Positions 30,645-43,189 of a stretch of DNA of 64,000 nt are shown here, piece by piece. The DNA is taken from contig NC_064226.1 of NCBI RefSeq assembly GCF_023101765.2, positions 4,208,001 through 4,272,000 on the forward strand, given 5' to 3'. Numbering within the stretch: the first letter of the stretch is position 1; every line of letters starts with the position of its first letter. The DNA is from Spodoptera frugiperda. Lineage: Eukaryota; Arthropoda; Insecta; Lepidoptera; Noctuidae. The notes below the pieces were generated by a model that saw only the letters and a program-made list of their open reading frames with translations, did not search any database and was not told the origin of the DNA. The translations under genes were made by a program, and so were the position numbers.

Positions 30645-30796
30645 TTATCGGCTTACTCACGTAACTGTTTGACGAGGACAAACCAGTAGCAGCGCGACAA
30701 TCGCCGTATTGTTTGTCGTCGAATACTGCTCATGAATATGAGTTTATAGCATGGCTTATAACTAGTTGAGTTTTTCGTCAAACCGTAAGCTGATAA
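30645..30796. mobile_element. foldback MITE, family E
   Basis: TTATCGGCTTACTCACGTAA with GTTTGACGAGG at the left is mirrored at the right by TTCGTCAAACCGTAAGCTGATAA. Half copies of the same family lie at 41791-41866 and 53575-53636. Confidence 0.65.
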
Positions 30797-31220
30797 AATA
30801 AAATTTGTATAATTTCTTAGGTCTCATAATTTTATAACGATCGACCTTCCTGATCACACTAATATAGAAGAGGAAAAGAATCACGTTATCTAAGTACAAT
30901 TTTCTAAGTAAACTTATGAAACTGTGGTGGCGTTAAGGACTTCTGTCGTATTACTGAGCGAGCACGTAGTGGCAGAGAGCCCCGTCCATTCCTCTCGTAT
31001 GATTTACACCCGGAGCGTGCACCACGCGCCGTCAACACGACTCGTTTAGACTAGGAGACGTCCCTATAAATAGGAAGAGTTTCTGCATGCAAATATATGC
31101 ATTTCCCTTGGCAGCAGTGATAATTCTACTGGCTATATTAAAGTTCTTTAGACCGACTTCCTAGGTATGGTAATGAGACTTCTTAGTGCTAATTTATAGA
31201 TTACCTATACTGCTATCAAC
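30797..31220. other. no gene recognised
   Basis: No coding frame or classified repeat apparent. Confidence 0.4.
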
Positions 31221-31350
31221 ACAACGTCACGCCTTTTTATCCCCGAAAGGGTAGGCAGAAGTGCATATTACGGCACATAATGCTGCTATACAATGTACAG
31301 TCACTTTTCACCATTTGATATAAGTCATATGTAAGTTCCATGTTCAGTAT
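31221..31350 (-). repeat. tRNA-derived SINE family D, partial copy
   Basis: Starts at the AACGTCACGCCTTTTTATCC end, followed by GGTAGGCAGAAGTGCATATTACGG. This is the 3' portion of the family whose tRNA-like head is seen at 60291-60354. Confidence 0.6.
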
Positions 31351-34300
31351 TATTGGTTAAAAATGAAGGCTGCACATCGAGTTTATATAAAATGTCAACT
31401 GCCAAGCCCTATTTGGTTAAAGGTACATCAGGATGACAATCATATAGTTCATATACCCAGTCGCCCAAAGGAAGTTTTACGAGAAATTCCTGTCAATGAA
31501 ATAACAGTATATCTGTAGATTATTTTAGATCCATAAAATATAAGCTCAGTGCTTTACGTTTAGCTGCATTTGAATTTAAAACAGATTTAAATATCCGTTT
31601 GGCGAGTCGGTGATTCCATGAAATCGACATTCTAAGAATTGATATTGCTAAGAAATCTTCATTCTATATGTTTCTTTTTCTTGAAGTCCTTGACTTTTGT
31701 TTGTTCAACTCGTTTCTTTGGAAAAATGCTCTATCAGGAGGCATTTGATACTATCATAGATTAAATTGATTAAGAAATTATTTATATTTGTTCGAAATAT
31801 AGATTATTTGTCTAGCTTAAGAGATATCTCCTTATTATTTAAAAAAAAAACAATTTATAGAATATACTTTCTTCTTCATCACTCTACTTCACTACTCTGC
31901 TTCATCATATCATATATTTTCATTTTATGTACCAACTACAAGATAAACATCATAAAAATTAAGAGAACCAGTCCTCTAATTTGAACGAGACAGTAAATCT
32001 ACTCCACGAAGCTTCCTAATTTCATTATTTATCGCTTCACGAGGAGACGCAAAAATGCCTGGACCGCGGCCCCTTAAATCATACGCAAGTCATATTTAAT
32101 TGAGAAAAATAATATTTTCCAGTTAATTGGTTCAAAATGACTTAAGAATTTTCCCTGGTACGAATATTAAGTATGTTTTGAAGAAAAATCTTCAATTAAT
32201 TTAGAACTGAATGTAAATAAGTGGAATGCTATAAATTCCCAAGGCCATGACATTTTTACAGAAAAAGTTACGTAAAGTAGGGCAGGCTGATGGTATTTAT
32301 GGGAACAATCATGGTAATGTAATAATGAAGTGAGTGAGTTTTCATAAGATTGCTGCTGTAGTGGGTTTTTTTATAGAATTACTTTTTTTAAGGAAGTGGG
32401 AAATGGTGTCTGTTTTTAAAATAGGTGTCATCTATCTGTTGTTGATTTATTTATATCAGTTTTAATTGCACCATTTGGCTGCAAAAACTTCTTTCATATT
32501 TCTTTTTGTTTATCGCAATAAACCAGCAATAAAACACGAAGAAACTATACGATTTATCAAAACCAAAAACCATTTGTTAAACCACAAACCCAACCAATCA
32601 TAAGCACATAAATTTTCCGCCATTTCTTATGTCAAAACTGAAGATAAGAGGGAAACAATAGCCAGTTATCACTTCATACAAAACAAATACTTTCAAGATT
32701 TACAAGTCGTTACTCATGAGAGATATGGTTACTGGTTTCGACGCTCGCGGCTCGCTGGCGCATACCATATCTCGGTAAATTTATCATCTACCGCAAGAAA
32801 TTGATATATGCACCCAGCCCGCATGCCGTCATCTCGTCTACATAAATTCTGGGCTTGTTACACGAACTTAACCTTGAGGTACACCTTAGTAAACTAACCA
32901 AGAATCAACTTTAAGATTATGGAGTAGGGTTAAGTTTCAATTGTGGTGTTATGATAGTTGGTAATTGATAGAAGGCCCCGTGCGGTGCTGATGCCCAACG
33001 GGTGGGTTACTTCTTATTTGCATATGTGTTTGTTTTATAGTAACAAATCGAAAATGGTCGTGGGCCTATTAGTAAACGGATGTTTCTCGGGTTATTTTCA
33101 TATGAACATGGGTCTTTCTGACTTCTATGGCAATATTTATGGCTGGTTTGATGTTTATCGTGGAAACTTGGATGGTATGATGTTAATTTTTGGGAAAGGT
33201 ATGGTTTAGGAATTTTTATTTTGGAGTTACTTATAAATATATTAATGATGTTTTTAAGTAATTTTGTTTAATCGTGGTACACATTACAATTATGGATGGG
33301 TTGCTAGAAGATTCCCACCGTTTATTCAATTACATATTCGGAATTATATTCATAAAGACATTGCGTCACCTAATATACGTCCCTGAGGAACACATTGCAT
33401 CGACTACTAGCGATAAAATGACATCCTTAAATTGCCCTACCATTACATGAAAAACAGCACACACCCTTTATCTTGCAGTACCCACATTAATCATTCTTGC
33501 AGCTAAAGAATCTCGTAGTTCATAAACTACGGCACGCACCCACTGACGGCAGCACGCGAATGCACCCAGAAATCCGACCCGAAGCTACAACTACGCTTTA
33601 TTGCTAGGAAAGTATGATTCAACTGGCTGTTGTTTATGTGGAAGTCGTGAGGCTATCCTAGCCTCTCATTTAGAAAGATAGACATGGTATTATTTACGCC
33701 TGTTTTACCCTGAAGGGGTGAAACCGACGGTAGGAACTTCTACTTTTTGTTAGATTGTTTTAGGTTCACGTTCATGAGAAATTTACTGCTAGTGCCATTT
33801 CTGTATTGGGTATAAATCAGATTTTATGTTAAAAATTCCTAAAACACAATAAAAATCATAAGTATTAGGTTTAAGGTACACTGTTCACTGTTGCTTTTAT
33901 AGTCCTATTGGACTACAACGTAGATATCAAATCTTAAAGATAAACTAAATTATTTATCGCAGTTTTTATTACTGTGTTTACTCTATCCTATTATAATAAT
34001 AGGCAATGGATTTTTAAAAGAAAAATGGCGTCTTTAAACGCTACTCTCATATAAAGTGTTAACGTTTTTCATAGCCATATAAAAATAACCGACATACAAC
34101 AAGAAAACTAGGTCTTAACAAGGCATAAAACACAGGACACTACTAAAGGAGAATATGAGAAAAAAGTGTCTTTAAAAAATATCTAGACCCGATCGTATAC
34201 AAAGTATAAATTCAATTAAGCACTTACTTGTTATAATATTGTTATGATCATAAAGTTAACCGAGCTAAAGCCATAATACTCCGTATTTAATGATCCGTAG

Positions 34301-35420
34301 AGGCTAGAATGGCGTGTATTGTGAGCTTGGAAACACCAGTAACTGTTAGTACGAAGTTGCGGTTTTCCGTATCCTAGATAATATATTAGATTATCAACGG
34401 CTCTCGTAGTACAGTGCATTCACCGATGATTAATAGGAGCAGGGAGTTGCAGCGGACCGAGCTTTAGTTCGGAAACTGAGAGAATTTTATATGAAGATCA
34501 AACAAGAAAGTTGGAAAATTGCTGCTCTTCAAGTTGTTAAGTTAATTTTGTAAAGAGTTTGGATTCCCTTGAATGGTTTCAGAACTATGAGGAAGACTGG
34601 GTACTAGGATATAAAGTTTTTCTTTCTCACCTTCCCTATATTTTTTTATACAAATCTTTTCCTGACAATAAGGAACACATTACAAAAAATCATTCGATTT
34701 GATGCAGTCGTTCAGAAGCCATGCGCCTACATACATTTTGGCGATTCATTTTTATTTATATGAGTGTCACATTTTTTTTAATTCGTTTATTCACATAATA
34801 CATACATATAAAAATACATACAAAAATCGCCAAACTGTGAGCTAGTTTGTTGGACATAATTTGAGTTGAGATGGAATTAAACGTGGAGAACTAATACTTA
34901 CTTTACGAAAGATGAAAAAAAAAAACTATCAACAACATGCCAAAGGAACACACATTTTTGTACAAGAAAATAAATCCCAATTTTATTTTTAGAAGCCAGG
35001 AGCGTCTCTTGTCTTGGAGAGCTCTTCATGAATCAGCATTTGCTGAACTGCGTTACTGTTGGTCAGCTCAACGACCCGAGCGGAACAGTTCCATCATCAT
35101 GTCACTTGAGGAGCAATAAACACGATATGCTCAAACTGCAAGCAATCAACGCTATTTGAATTAATTTATTGGCTGCACAAACCGCGAATGTAATATGAGA
35201 TTCCATGATGCATTTAAGTGAAATGACATCATGTTTTGCTTTGGATTGTTTTGTTGTTGACTATTAGTGTTTATTTTGTAGAATATGTATAATAGAGTCG
35301 TGTTTTTTTGACATAAATGTAATGTCTTATAAAGCCAATATTTTTGGCAAGGGATAACTTTTGGATGTCGGTAAAGATTACAATTTTCTTTCTTATCGAA
35401 AAACTGTAGGTACCTTTGTT
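31351..35420. other. no gene recognised, 4 kb of AT-rich DNA
   Basis: Only short frames (60-83 codons) without known domains. A CACGCC-like SINE D trace lies near 33700-33735. I see nothing exon-like. Confidence 0.45.
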
Positions 35421-35518
35421 TGAGGCGGGAAAATCATTCAATGACTTCTCTTGACTTAGAAAGGAGACTCTTACTAACTAAAAACCAGCCCGTTCCTTCT
35501 CCTGCTTTGAGCCGAATC
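35421..35518 (-). repeat. SINE-like family C, diverged partial copy
   Basis: Inverted and diverged; retains AAATCATTCAATGACTTCTC and TCCTGCTTTGAGCCGAA blocks. Confidence 0.5.
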
Positions 35519-35870
35519 TAAATTCTCTTTCTTATGAACCTTGTAAGAAGCTGTTCCAGAATATAATAGGTGTATTTCAAAAATAATTCCCTCCCTCTAA
35601 TATAGCACCCGCAAACGAGCACAGCAGTAAAACTAACAAAGTTGTTGCAGATAATTTTGTGGCTAAGTAAAGTGTTTATTACTCCCTATGTGCTCCTAAT
35701 TGCCATTGCTTTGGCACGAGCTTACCTTATTTGAACTAGAAAGGTGTAAGTACAGAAGGTTAATGGATAAATAAGAGGCTAAACATTATAATTATATCAG
35801 ACCTTGCTTGGAATTTTAGCAAGAAGTTCGGTCATACTAGTGACTCAAAAAAGTACGTAAAGCTTGAGAG

Positions 35871-36056
35871 TTAGATAACTTTTTATCCCCGATGGGGTAG
35901 GCAGAGATGCACATTACCTACGGTACGTAATGCCGGTGTATAGTATACACCCATTTATCATCATTTGTGTTATAAGTCCCATGTAATAGTGGGTGAGCCT
36001 ATTGCCATATACTGGGCACAATTCCAGACTCCTTGCTACTACTGAGAAATTTTCGT
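35871..36056 (-). repeat. tRNA-derived SINE family D, longest 3' copy
   Basis: Runs through TTTTTATCCCCGATGGGGTAGG, TAAGTCCCATGTAATAG, GGTGAGCCTATTGCCATATACTG and GGGCACAATTCCAGACTCC, matching in reverse the body that follows the tRNA-like head at 60291. Confidence 0.7.
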
Positions 36057-36572
36057 TTAGAGTTAGATCTCATTATTAAAACCTTTTTGCAAATGACTTC
36101 AGGTTACTGACTTTAATCTAACAATTAATGAATAAGAAATGTTATTACTCCAATCAATCTCCACATTCCAATCAAACGATTAAACTCAACACCTCCTGAT
36201 TCGCAAATATGTACAGAAGCAGTTGCCTAATGAGGCAGTGTGAACTCCGAGCTAATTGCATGACTTCATTGACAGAAGCACTGTTAGTTTACTCAGTCTA
36301 AGCACACACGCAATCAGTGACCGCGGTAGCTGGTGATTAAGATAGCCACAGGCTAGTTGCATGCAATCTCCTAATCTAGTTTGGGTTGTGCAGACAAAGC
36401 TAGCTGATGAATATTGAAATTGTTTAAAATGATAGAAATAAGAGTATTATTGTACCACGCACGACATCTTTTATGAAGAAGAATACTTTTCGCCAGATTT
36501 CTTAATTCTATGAATATTGATGTTTTGATGAAAAAAATACTTGAGCTTCATAACTCAAGCTTCATAGCTCAA
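36057..36572. other. no gene recognised; short palindrome at its end
   Basis: AAATACTTGAGCT near 36536 and AGCTCAAGTATTT near 36567 form a 13-bp stem. No coding frame. Confidence 0.4.
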
Positions 36573-36721
36573 GTATTTTTGGAGTGGGGAAAATTCATCC
36601 AATAACTTCTTCTACCTTGAATGAGGCGAGAGGGAGTGTCCGACTCATACTGACTAAAAGCACCACAGGGTCCTACTCCTTCTTTTCGAGCCGGAGCCCC
36701 GGCAACCCAGCAAGATATTCC
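36573..36721 (-). repeat. SINE-like family C, copy
   Basis: Inverted, near full length: from GGAGTGGGGAAAATTCATCC through GGCGAGAGGGAGTGTCCGAC to TTCGAGCCGGAGCCCCGG. Confidence 0.75.
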
Positions 36722-37229
36722 ATATTGACAAGGCCTTGAGGTGGCAAAAAACTAAGTAAGAAAAACTTTTAGTCCAAGCAAAAAAAAATGGTTTCTTCAA
36801 ACTGTTTAAGCAGTAGTCTTATCATATGGAGTAGGATTTCTGCCCTTTCTTAGTTCTCTCCTACAGCGATCGTTGTCGTCAGTCGATCTGTCTGTCAGCA
36901 TGCGTGCGCGCCGGACCGGCGACCACTAAATACGTCTGCGCCAACGTTACTGTTTCCGATACTATTTCCATTTGTTGTTATTTCCTCGATTTCGTTTACT
37001 ACACGTGATTGAGGAAGCTTTATTTCTATTGGGATATTTATTTTGTAGTTATTCTATGTTGTAGGTGACGGGACAACAAGTCGCTGGGCAATATATTTTT
37101 ATTGACGACTTCTCTAGTCCTAATTCTTATTGGGTTTTAAAAAATCTTCAATGGGCCTACTCTACAACTGACAATGTTATACATGATATCTGAAATCCAA
37201 TTAATTTTGTCAAGACCTTTCGCGTTACA
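36722..37229. other. no gene recognised; GC-richer patch 36860-36970
   Basis: A CpG-dense patch containing GCATGCGTGCGCGCCGG. Could be a promoter or non-coding exon; nothing coding is visible. Confidence 0.35.
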
Positions 37230-37315
37230 GCAACTAACTACCTTTTTTTCGAGCCGAAGCCCCGGTAACCTGCTACGTTGTCCGCAGCTCCGGATCTGGC
37301 ATCAGCCCTACTGGG
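37230..37315 (-). repeat. SINE-like family C, partial copy
   Basis: Retains TTTTTTTCGAGCCGAAGCCCCG and a GTCCGCAGCTCCGG end, inverted. Confidence 0.55.
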
Positions 37316-38668
37316 CCCCATCAGAGCAACTAACTACCTAACACTCGCAATCACGATAGATACCATTAAAACAATATGTATACTTAACGTAAAAGATTGA
37401 TTCATTTAACACATTACTTAAACATCCAATACACAGCTCGTATTTAGTTCTAATTAATCTAAAGCTTCGAAGCTTGCTTGATTAGATTACACAGAAACAC
37501 GACACACCTAATTTAATTTCCTATATGTAGATATATTATACAAACAATGTTTCCGCCATTCCCAAGAATTAGGTTAGTGAGCCAACGCTGCTCCCTATCT
37601 GTTCCTAAAATCTGCCAAACGAGGTTTATGGGACAATTCAGTAAGACTTTATGGACTTTGCGTTGTATGGCAGAGGATAAAACATACCCATAACGTTAAG
37701 AACGTTAAAATGTATTTCATTTTTCGGTTTTATTTCGCGAATCCCCATTTTTATGACATGCGTAAAGTACAGACATGTGAATGCGATTTGGTAGTTCGTA
37801 TGTTAAAATTTCAATGCAAGGAGCGCATAAAAATTTGGTACTAAAAAGAGAATAATGTTCGTGCGAGTGCGTAGAACCGATTTATTTATTTAACCATTGA
37901 ATACTAAATGGGAAGACATCACTGCACCATAGGAAGGTAATTTTTTCATCTTGTTTTTCTTTTGCTGACTGAAAGAGATTGGGCCTCACGACACAGGAAA
38001 TACTAATGTCCAGGGCCATATAAAAATGTGACTGAAGTTACTCGTTTATTTAAACATTTTTTTTATAAATATTTTTTTCTTCTTAAATTAGTACAAGTTA
38101 TAATTTTAACAAAATAACAAACCATATCTTTTTCTTTATTTCTTGTTTATAATGAGTATGTTTACAATACCCAATCGAGTATAGTCTTAGTATTATAATA
38201 CCGCAAGTTCGAATGACGACAGATTTATGGTAAAAGTATAAATTAATTTACTCTTCTTAGCAGTTTAAAGCTCAATGTTGTTTCAGCCGTTAGCATCCGT
38301 GATTTTCCTTACAATAAACAGATCTTTGCTTAAAGGGACCTCTTATCTAAACGTCACAACATGCAGTAAATTATTGCTATTCGTTGTTTATTTTGTTTTG
38401 CAAAACTGTCAAGCAAGTGCCATACACGGTCTGTGTATCATCATTTTTTTTTTAAGTATGCTCCCATTTTGTTTATTTATGTTTTGTATTATTTTTGGGC
38501 ATCTGTCACAAATTTTGTGATATGGTTATTCTTATTTCATAGTTTATTTAGTTTTTTGGGTTTTCGTCTGTTTCGTCGGAAATATGAAGTTGTTTTGGTA
38601 TATCCTTGAGTGTAAGGTCTGGCTGTGATGTTTTAGAAAACCGGGAAACGTCTTCGTGTTGTTTAAGA
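37316..38668. other. no gene recognised
   Basis: AT-rich. The frames at 38275-38520 (plus) and 38544-38771 (minus) have no domain, and the latter runs into the inverted repeat. Confidence 0.4.
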
Positions 38669-39008
38669 TCCCACCCAAAACATAAATGTGAAAGGCTGCC
38701 AAGTTCGATAATATTGGAATGCTTCGCCTATAAAAGAAGTGAGATCTAAATAAGTACCAAGTTCCATACACAGACCTCAGTTAAAAATGATATAACAAGT
38801 TGGCAAGTTTTCACACACTTTGTTATAAACCTACTAAACGCAATGAGTCAAGTATATAATTTTCTATTAAAACTTGCCAAGTTATATCATTTTTAACTGA
38901 GGTCTGTGTATGGAACTTGGTACTTATTTAGATCTCACTTCTTTTATAGGCGAAGCATTCCAATATTATCGAACTTGGCAGCCTTTCACATTTATGTTTT
39001 GGGTGGGA
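38669..39008. repeat. long near-perfect inverted repeat (140-bp arms, 57-bp loop)
   Basis: The left arm (38669-38811) and right arm (38869-39008) are reverse complements across their whole length, differing only by a 3-nt insertion (AAG) in the left arm near 38797. Both arms end TCCCACCCAAAACATAAATG. No direct repeat flanks the outer ends. Any transcript would fold to a long hairpin. The near-identity indicates a very recent origin or strong correction between the arms. Confidence 0.9.
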
Positions 39009-39665
39009 TTTCATTTATTTTTGTAAGGTTTATTTTCTTTTTTTCTTATTTTACTTTACTTTGACTAAATACAAACCTTCGTAACGAATTTTAGGTCGGT
39101 ACGACAATTGGAAGATCATAGATATTTTTTTTGTTTTTTCCTTAGGGGTATGAATTTACACCTTCATTATTTTTAAAACCGACTCACACTTGGCCATTTT
39201 CAGATTTTTTCCTTTACTTTGACCTAAAGACCTACCTCCATGCCAAATTTCAAGTCAATACGACCATTGGAAGTGGTCTAGGTTTTTGATGAGTGAGTGA
39301 GTCAGTCAGTGAGTGTATAGTAAAAATAGCGATTTTCTGATGTCAATATCTCTAGACCTACAATAGGTACATTAATGAAATTTTGTATTTTAGATAAGTA
39401 AGTAGATCTCGACAGATACTAGAAATTTCATATGCGTAGATAAAATAGATTTTGAGTTATAGGTGGGTCGAACTTGGCCCGAAATGGTTCGTGTAATATA
39501 ACCCACGGCCGGTGTGTCGGTTTTTTTGCTCGAACTTGGCGGACACACTGCCGTGTGTCTAGATTCCTTAGCGGTGTCATATCTCAAACTACACATAATT
39601 TGAGTATTTTTTCTTTTATAAGTTTAAACAAATTGTTAAAAACATTATAATTACATACTAAATTA
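39009..39665. other. no gene recognised; unclassified repeat-like text
   Basis: Words such as CCTACCTCCATGCCAAATTTC followed by GTGAGTGAGTCAGTCAGTGAGTG look like the 3' end of a lepidopteran LINE, but I cannot classify it. Confidence 0.35.
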
Positions 39666-39788
39666 ACTAAAATCAAGGTTTACTCAAATAAATTAATGGA
39701 GAAATGCTCATGATGTAGAGTCCTTCTGTGACTCGAAACTAGTAGAGCTTTTCTCCATTAATTTACATGAATAAGCCGTGATTTTAGT
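39666..39788. mobile_element. foldback MITE, about 123 bp
   Basis: The left arm ACTAAAATCAAGGTTTACTC with AAATTAATGGAGAAATGCTC is mirrored by the right arm ending GATTTTAGT, with GAGCTTTTCTCCATTAATTT inside. The arms are diverged, with several mismatches. Confidence 0.65.
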
Positions 39789-40312
39789 TCGTCATAATTA
39801 CCACCTAAAATGGAATATTATTTCTCTTAACTTGACCCAATCTTGATATTAATATCCACAATACACATCGGCATTAGCTGCTTGATTAGGTACTTACCTA
39901 TTATAAGCAATTGAAATGAAAGATTTAACCAAAAAGAAATACTTAAGTACAAGTTCATTGATATTTTCGATAGCTAATGTTCGTCTAAAATGGAGTTTGG
40001 TGAGAGAAGCGGCACGTGGCAAGCTGCTACCAAAACATAACTATGTGTTAGTACTGTATATCTATCTTCAAGATCGTTATAGTCCACGGAATGGGTCTAA
40101 CGAGGAACGAATATCCTCTAATCGATCAGAGTGAACTAAATCTTGAGAAACACGAGAGAACTCTGTGTTTATTTGTTTGAAAATTGGGAAATGTGTTTGT
40201 GTAATGTGTATGGATTTAGGTTCAAATTGAGTTTGATAGGTACTGTTGATGTTGTTTGGCTGGGTAGAGATAGCAGTTAGAAGACTTGTATAATTGTAGT
40301 TATTACTACTAG
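39789..40312. other. no gene recognised
   Basis: Two overlapping short frames on opposite strands, with no domain. Confidence 0.4.
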
Positions 40313-40463
40313 TGTTTTTTTTTGAGTGGGGCAAATCATCCAATGACTTCTACCGCCCGGGTGTGGCGAGAGCGAGTGTCAGACTCGTACTGACTGAAAA
40401 CCACCCCGTACCTACTCCTGTTTTTCGAGCCGCAGCCCTGGTAAACCCGCTAGGTAGTCCGCT
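40313..40463 (-). repeat. SINE-like family C, copy
   Basis: Inverted and near full length, ending CCGCTAGGTAGTCCGC. The same family recurs in the direct orientation at 40980-41099. Confidence 0.8.
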
Positions 40464-40979
40464 AACGAGTCTCTAAGGTCTTGATTTTGATTTTTAGTTA
40501 GAACAATTAAGTATTATTCAGTTTTTATACTTAGAAATTTTCAGAATTTTTAACGGAAGTATGGAAAAGACTTAGATACATTAGTCAGAATTGGTTGCAT
40601 CGTTACTAACATTAGTAGTGTTAGCTTTAAATCATAAAGTCATCTCCCTTATCTCCTTCCATCTACAAAAGTACCCAATATCAATACAATTAAGTTACAT
40701 TATCGTCTGAACAAATAGTCCAATTACATAGTAATACCTAGTAACCTCCTTTAAGGATTCCGCACCCGTATCAGTGGTTGCAATGCTGTAGGTTTAGCAT
40801 AATCCCGCTATTTGTCGGGAAACCCGGCTAGACCCTCATATTTTCCAGATTATCTTATTTCTGCTGAGAGGAGGTCAATTCACTTTCCCCGTAAATCCGT
40901 GTCTCATTTGAATGTGGGTTTTTGGAATAAGTTTCTATTGCTTTTAGTTTTGTTGAGTTGTGAGACTAGAGTCCTCTTT
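40464..40979. other. no gene recognised
   Basis: Sequence between two family C copies in opposite orientation. No coding frame. Confidence 0.4.
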
Positions 40980-41106
40980 GTTAGCGGGTTTACCGGGGCT
41001 CCGGTTCTAAAAGCAGGAGTAGGTACGGAGTGGGATTTTAGTTAGTAAGAGTCTGACACTCTCTCACGCCTCACCCAAGGCAGAAGAAGTCATTGGAGGA
41101 TTATCC
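40980..41106 (+). repeat. SINE-like family C, copy with a MITE at its 3' end
   Basis: Lacks the very 5' end (starts TTAGCGGGTTTACCGG) and ends GTCATTGGAGGATTATCC, where the palindromic MITE 41107-41226 begins. Confidence 0.75.
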
Positions 41107-41226
41107 CTATCATCAGAACTTGAGACGGGATAATTACCATGTTTATGAACTCCGTGATCATGGCGCTTGCAAACTCATAGACATAAATAAACTTGGTAAA
41201 TATCCCGTCTCAAGTTCTAAAGATAG
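41107..41226. mobile_element. 120-bp palindromic MITE, copy 1
   Basis: CTATCATCAGAACTTGAGAC at the left mirrors TCTCAAGTTCTAAAGATAG at the right. It is flanked by the 7-bp direct repeat ATTATCC (41100-41106 and 41227-41233). A second copy of the same length is at 43190-43309. Confidence 0.75.
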
Positions 41227-41233
41227 ATTATCC

Positions 41234-42366
41234 TTTCTAAAAAAATATTATTTTTATATTCGTCTTATTTATCAAAGTAATGAAGCATTTTTATAAGTTT
41301 GCCAATAGGGTAGCTTGTTTTTTATCATGTGATGGGTGACTCATCACAAACAGCGTTTACATTACACCACATGAACGTAATCATGTTGTTACCTACGACC
41401 CATAAGCTTTATTGTGTTATGGTACAATAATATAAATACCATAAATAAAGCTGTTTACCCTTGAACTGACGTAACTATTGCAGCAACACATAAATCCATA
41501 GTTCCGTCCATTTCCCGTTCCCTATCGTGCGGTTCCGTTTCCGTTTTGACACCGTTGTAATTGTCGTGGGAGACGCCATTTTGCTTCTATAGAACTATGA
41601 ATTATTTGTTTCGTTGTCTCGCTCTTATATATAGGGTTGGGATGAGAGAGAATAGTTTTGAATTGTGAATTAGTAAAGGATGTTAATTAGTAGTTGTGAC
41701 GTTAAATTATTGTAAAATGTTTATTCCCTCTGTAAATGTCATTCATTAACCACGCCCTGCTCTTGGCAAAATTTCAGAGAAATGCTGCTTATGGATATAA
41801 GCCTCTAGCATAGCTTGAAAGTAGTCGAGTTCCTCGTCAAAAAGTTACGTGAGTAAGCCGATATCATCAATTAAATTCAAAGAAAATTTCAAGAGACACA
41901 CAGCGTATAAGGTTTAATTATAACTTTTATTACAGGCGATAAGTATAATGTTAAAGATTACAAGTCTGTTCAAACCACAGAAAGTTATATCTCTATTGTA
42001 GTTACAAAAAAACGTTCTTTAAAACATGATGTAACCATCTATGTATTTAATTTCCTCAGTTACTTATAAACAATTATAAAATTCTAGTTTATAGTAAACC
42101 ACATAGTTTCATGTTTGTACTGTTGTTTGCGTGTTTGTTACTCGAGAACGACTTATCCGATTTACGTGATTTCTTTTTTAATTGAGAGATATCATCTACG
42201 TTATGACTTTATGAGTAAGTTCGTTGGGCACCCAGTGTGTGACAAGGTTAGTATTATTTATAACTGGTTTATAAAATCTTATAAATTCGTTCAAAAACAA
42301 TTGCTTTCAATTGTTTTCATTGACATATGTATGACAGAGATAGATTTAATTGAATACTAGTTACTA
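41234..42366. other. no gene recognised; family E MITE half at 41791-41866
   Basis: The half MITE carries CTTGAAAGTAGTCGAGTTCC and TACGTGAGTAAGCCGAT. The stretch 41470-41590 is of mixed composition. A Helitron-like trace (TTGTTACTCGAGAACGACTTA) is near 42133. No exon is visible. Confidence 0.45.
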
Positions 42367-42506
42367 ACGGCCAATCCCAATAACATATCTGTCTGTAGAT
42401 TTGTCTACTAGAGATAGTATTTTGACATAACCCCCGTACAAAATGTGTCAAAATTCTATCTCTAGTAGGCAAATGTACAGATAGATAGGTTATTGGAATT
42501 GGCCGT
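42367..42506. mobile_element. 140-bp palindromic MITE
   Basis: The left arm ACGGCCAATCCCAATAACAT and the right arm (…TATTGGAATTGGCCGT) are inverted copies pairing for about 60 bp each, including CTACTAGAGATAG. The centre is only about ten bases. Target duplication not resolved. Confidence 0.75.
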
Positions 42507-42864
42507 AAAAGGTTAATTTAATTACTATTCAATGTGGTGTAGTAAACTAATATGGTAAGGAATTACAAGAAAATGTTACTTAATTAACAGGTGTGAATAG
42601 CACAACATAAGGGAATTGCAAATTCTCTTACGTTGTTTATAGTAATTAGTAAGTAATACAGACCTAACTAATAATATCTAGCTAGCTACTAATTAGCTTT
42701 GTTGGTTGACGTGTCTTAACACATTGAACGCCGTGGTGGTCACCGGTGACCGACGTTAGCGGAGGATTTGCCTTCAACAGTTTTCTATTGGTAGTCAAAG
42801 ACTTAAAATTGAGCATTTCATTGTGTGAGTATTTAGGAAGCTAATTTACATTACCATAGGTAAT
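42507..42864. other. no gene recognised; shared repeat block at 42716-42790
   Basis: The inverted counterpart of the 28543-28612 block (GGATTTGCCTTCAACAGTTTTC) lies here. Confidence 0.5.
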
Positions 42865-43013
42865 GACGGTTGATATGCTAATAGATCCCGGCGACATTTT
42901 TTGCGATATTAAGACAATACATGTTCGGATTTAGCGTTTTTTCTCCATCGAATGATGTATATAATTCAATATCGCAAAAAATGTCGCTTAAATCAAGTAG
43001 CCTTTCAACCGTC
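42865..43013. mobile_element. 149-bp palindromic MITE
   Basis: GACGGTTGATATGCTA at the left mirrors the right end (…CTTTCAACCGTC). The inner GCGACATTTTTTGCGATATT is repeated inverted at about 42967-42987. There are a few mismatches between the arms. Confidence 0.75.
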
Positions 43014-43189
43014 GAATTATGATAAGTAAACCTTTACTAAGCATTACTTAAGCATAATGCGCGCGGAACTAGCTGGCCGCGCGTGTTAAGCTTCTTTCAC
43101 TTCATTTGTCTTTTGTTTCAGTAATTGAACAATTATAAGCAAATCTGTATCAACTAGTATAAGTTTTTAAACTGACATGGTCACTAGTA

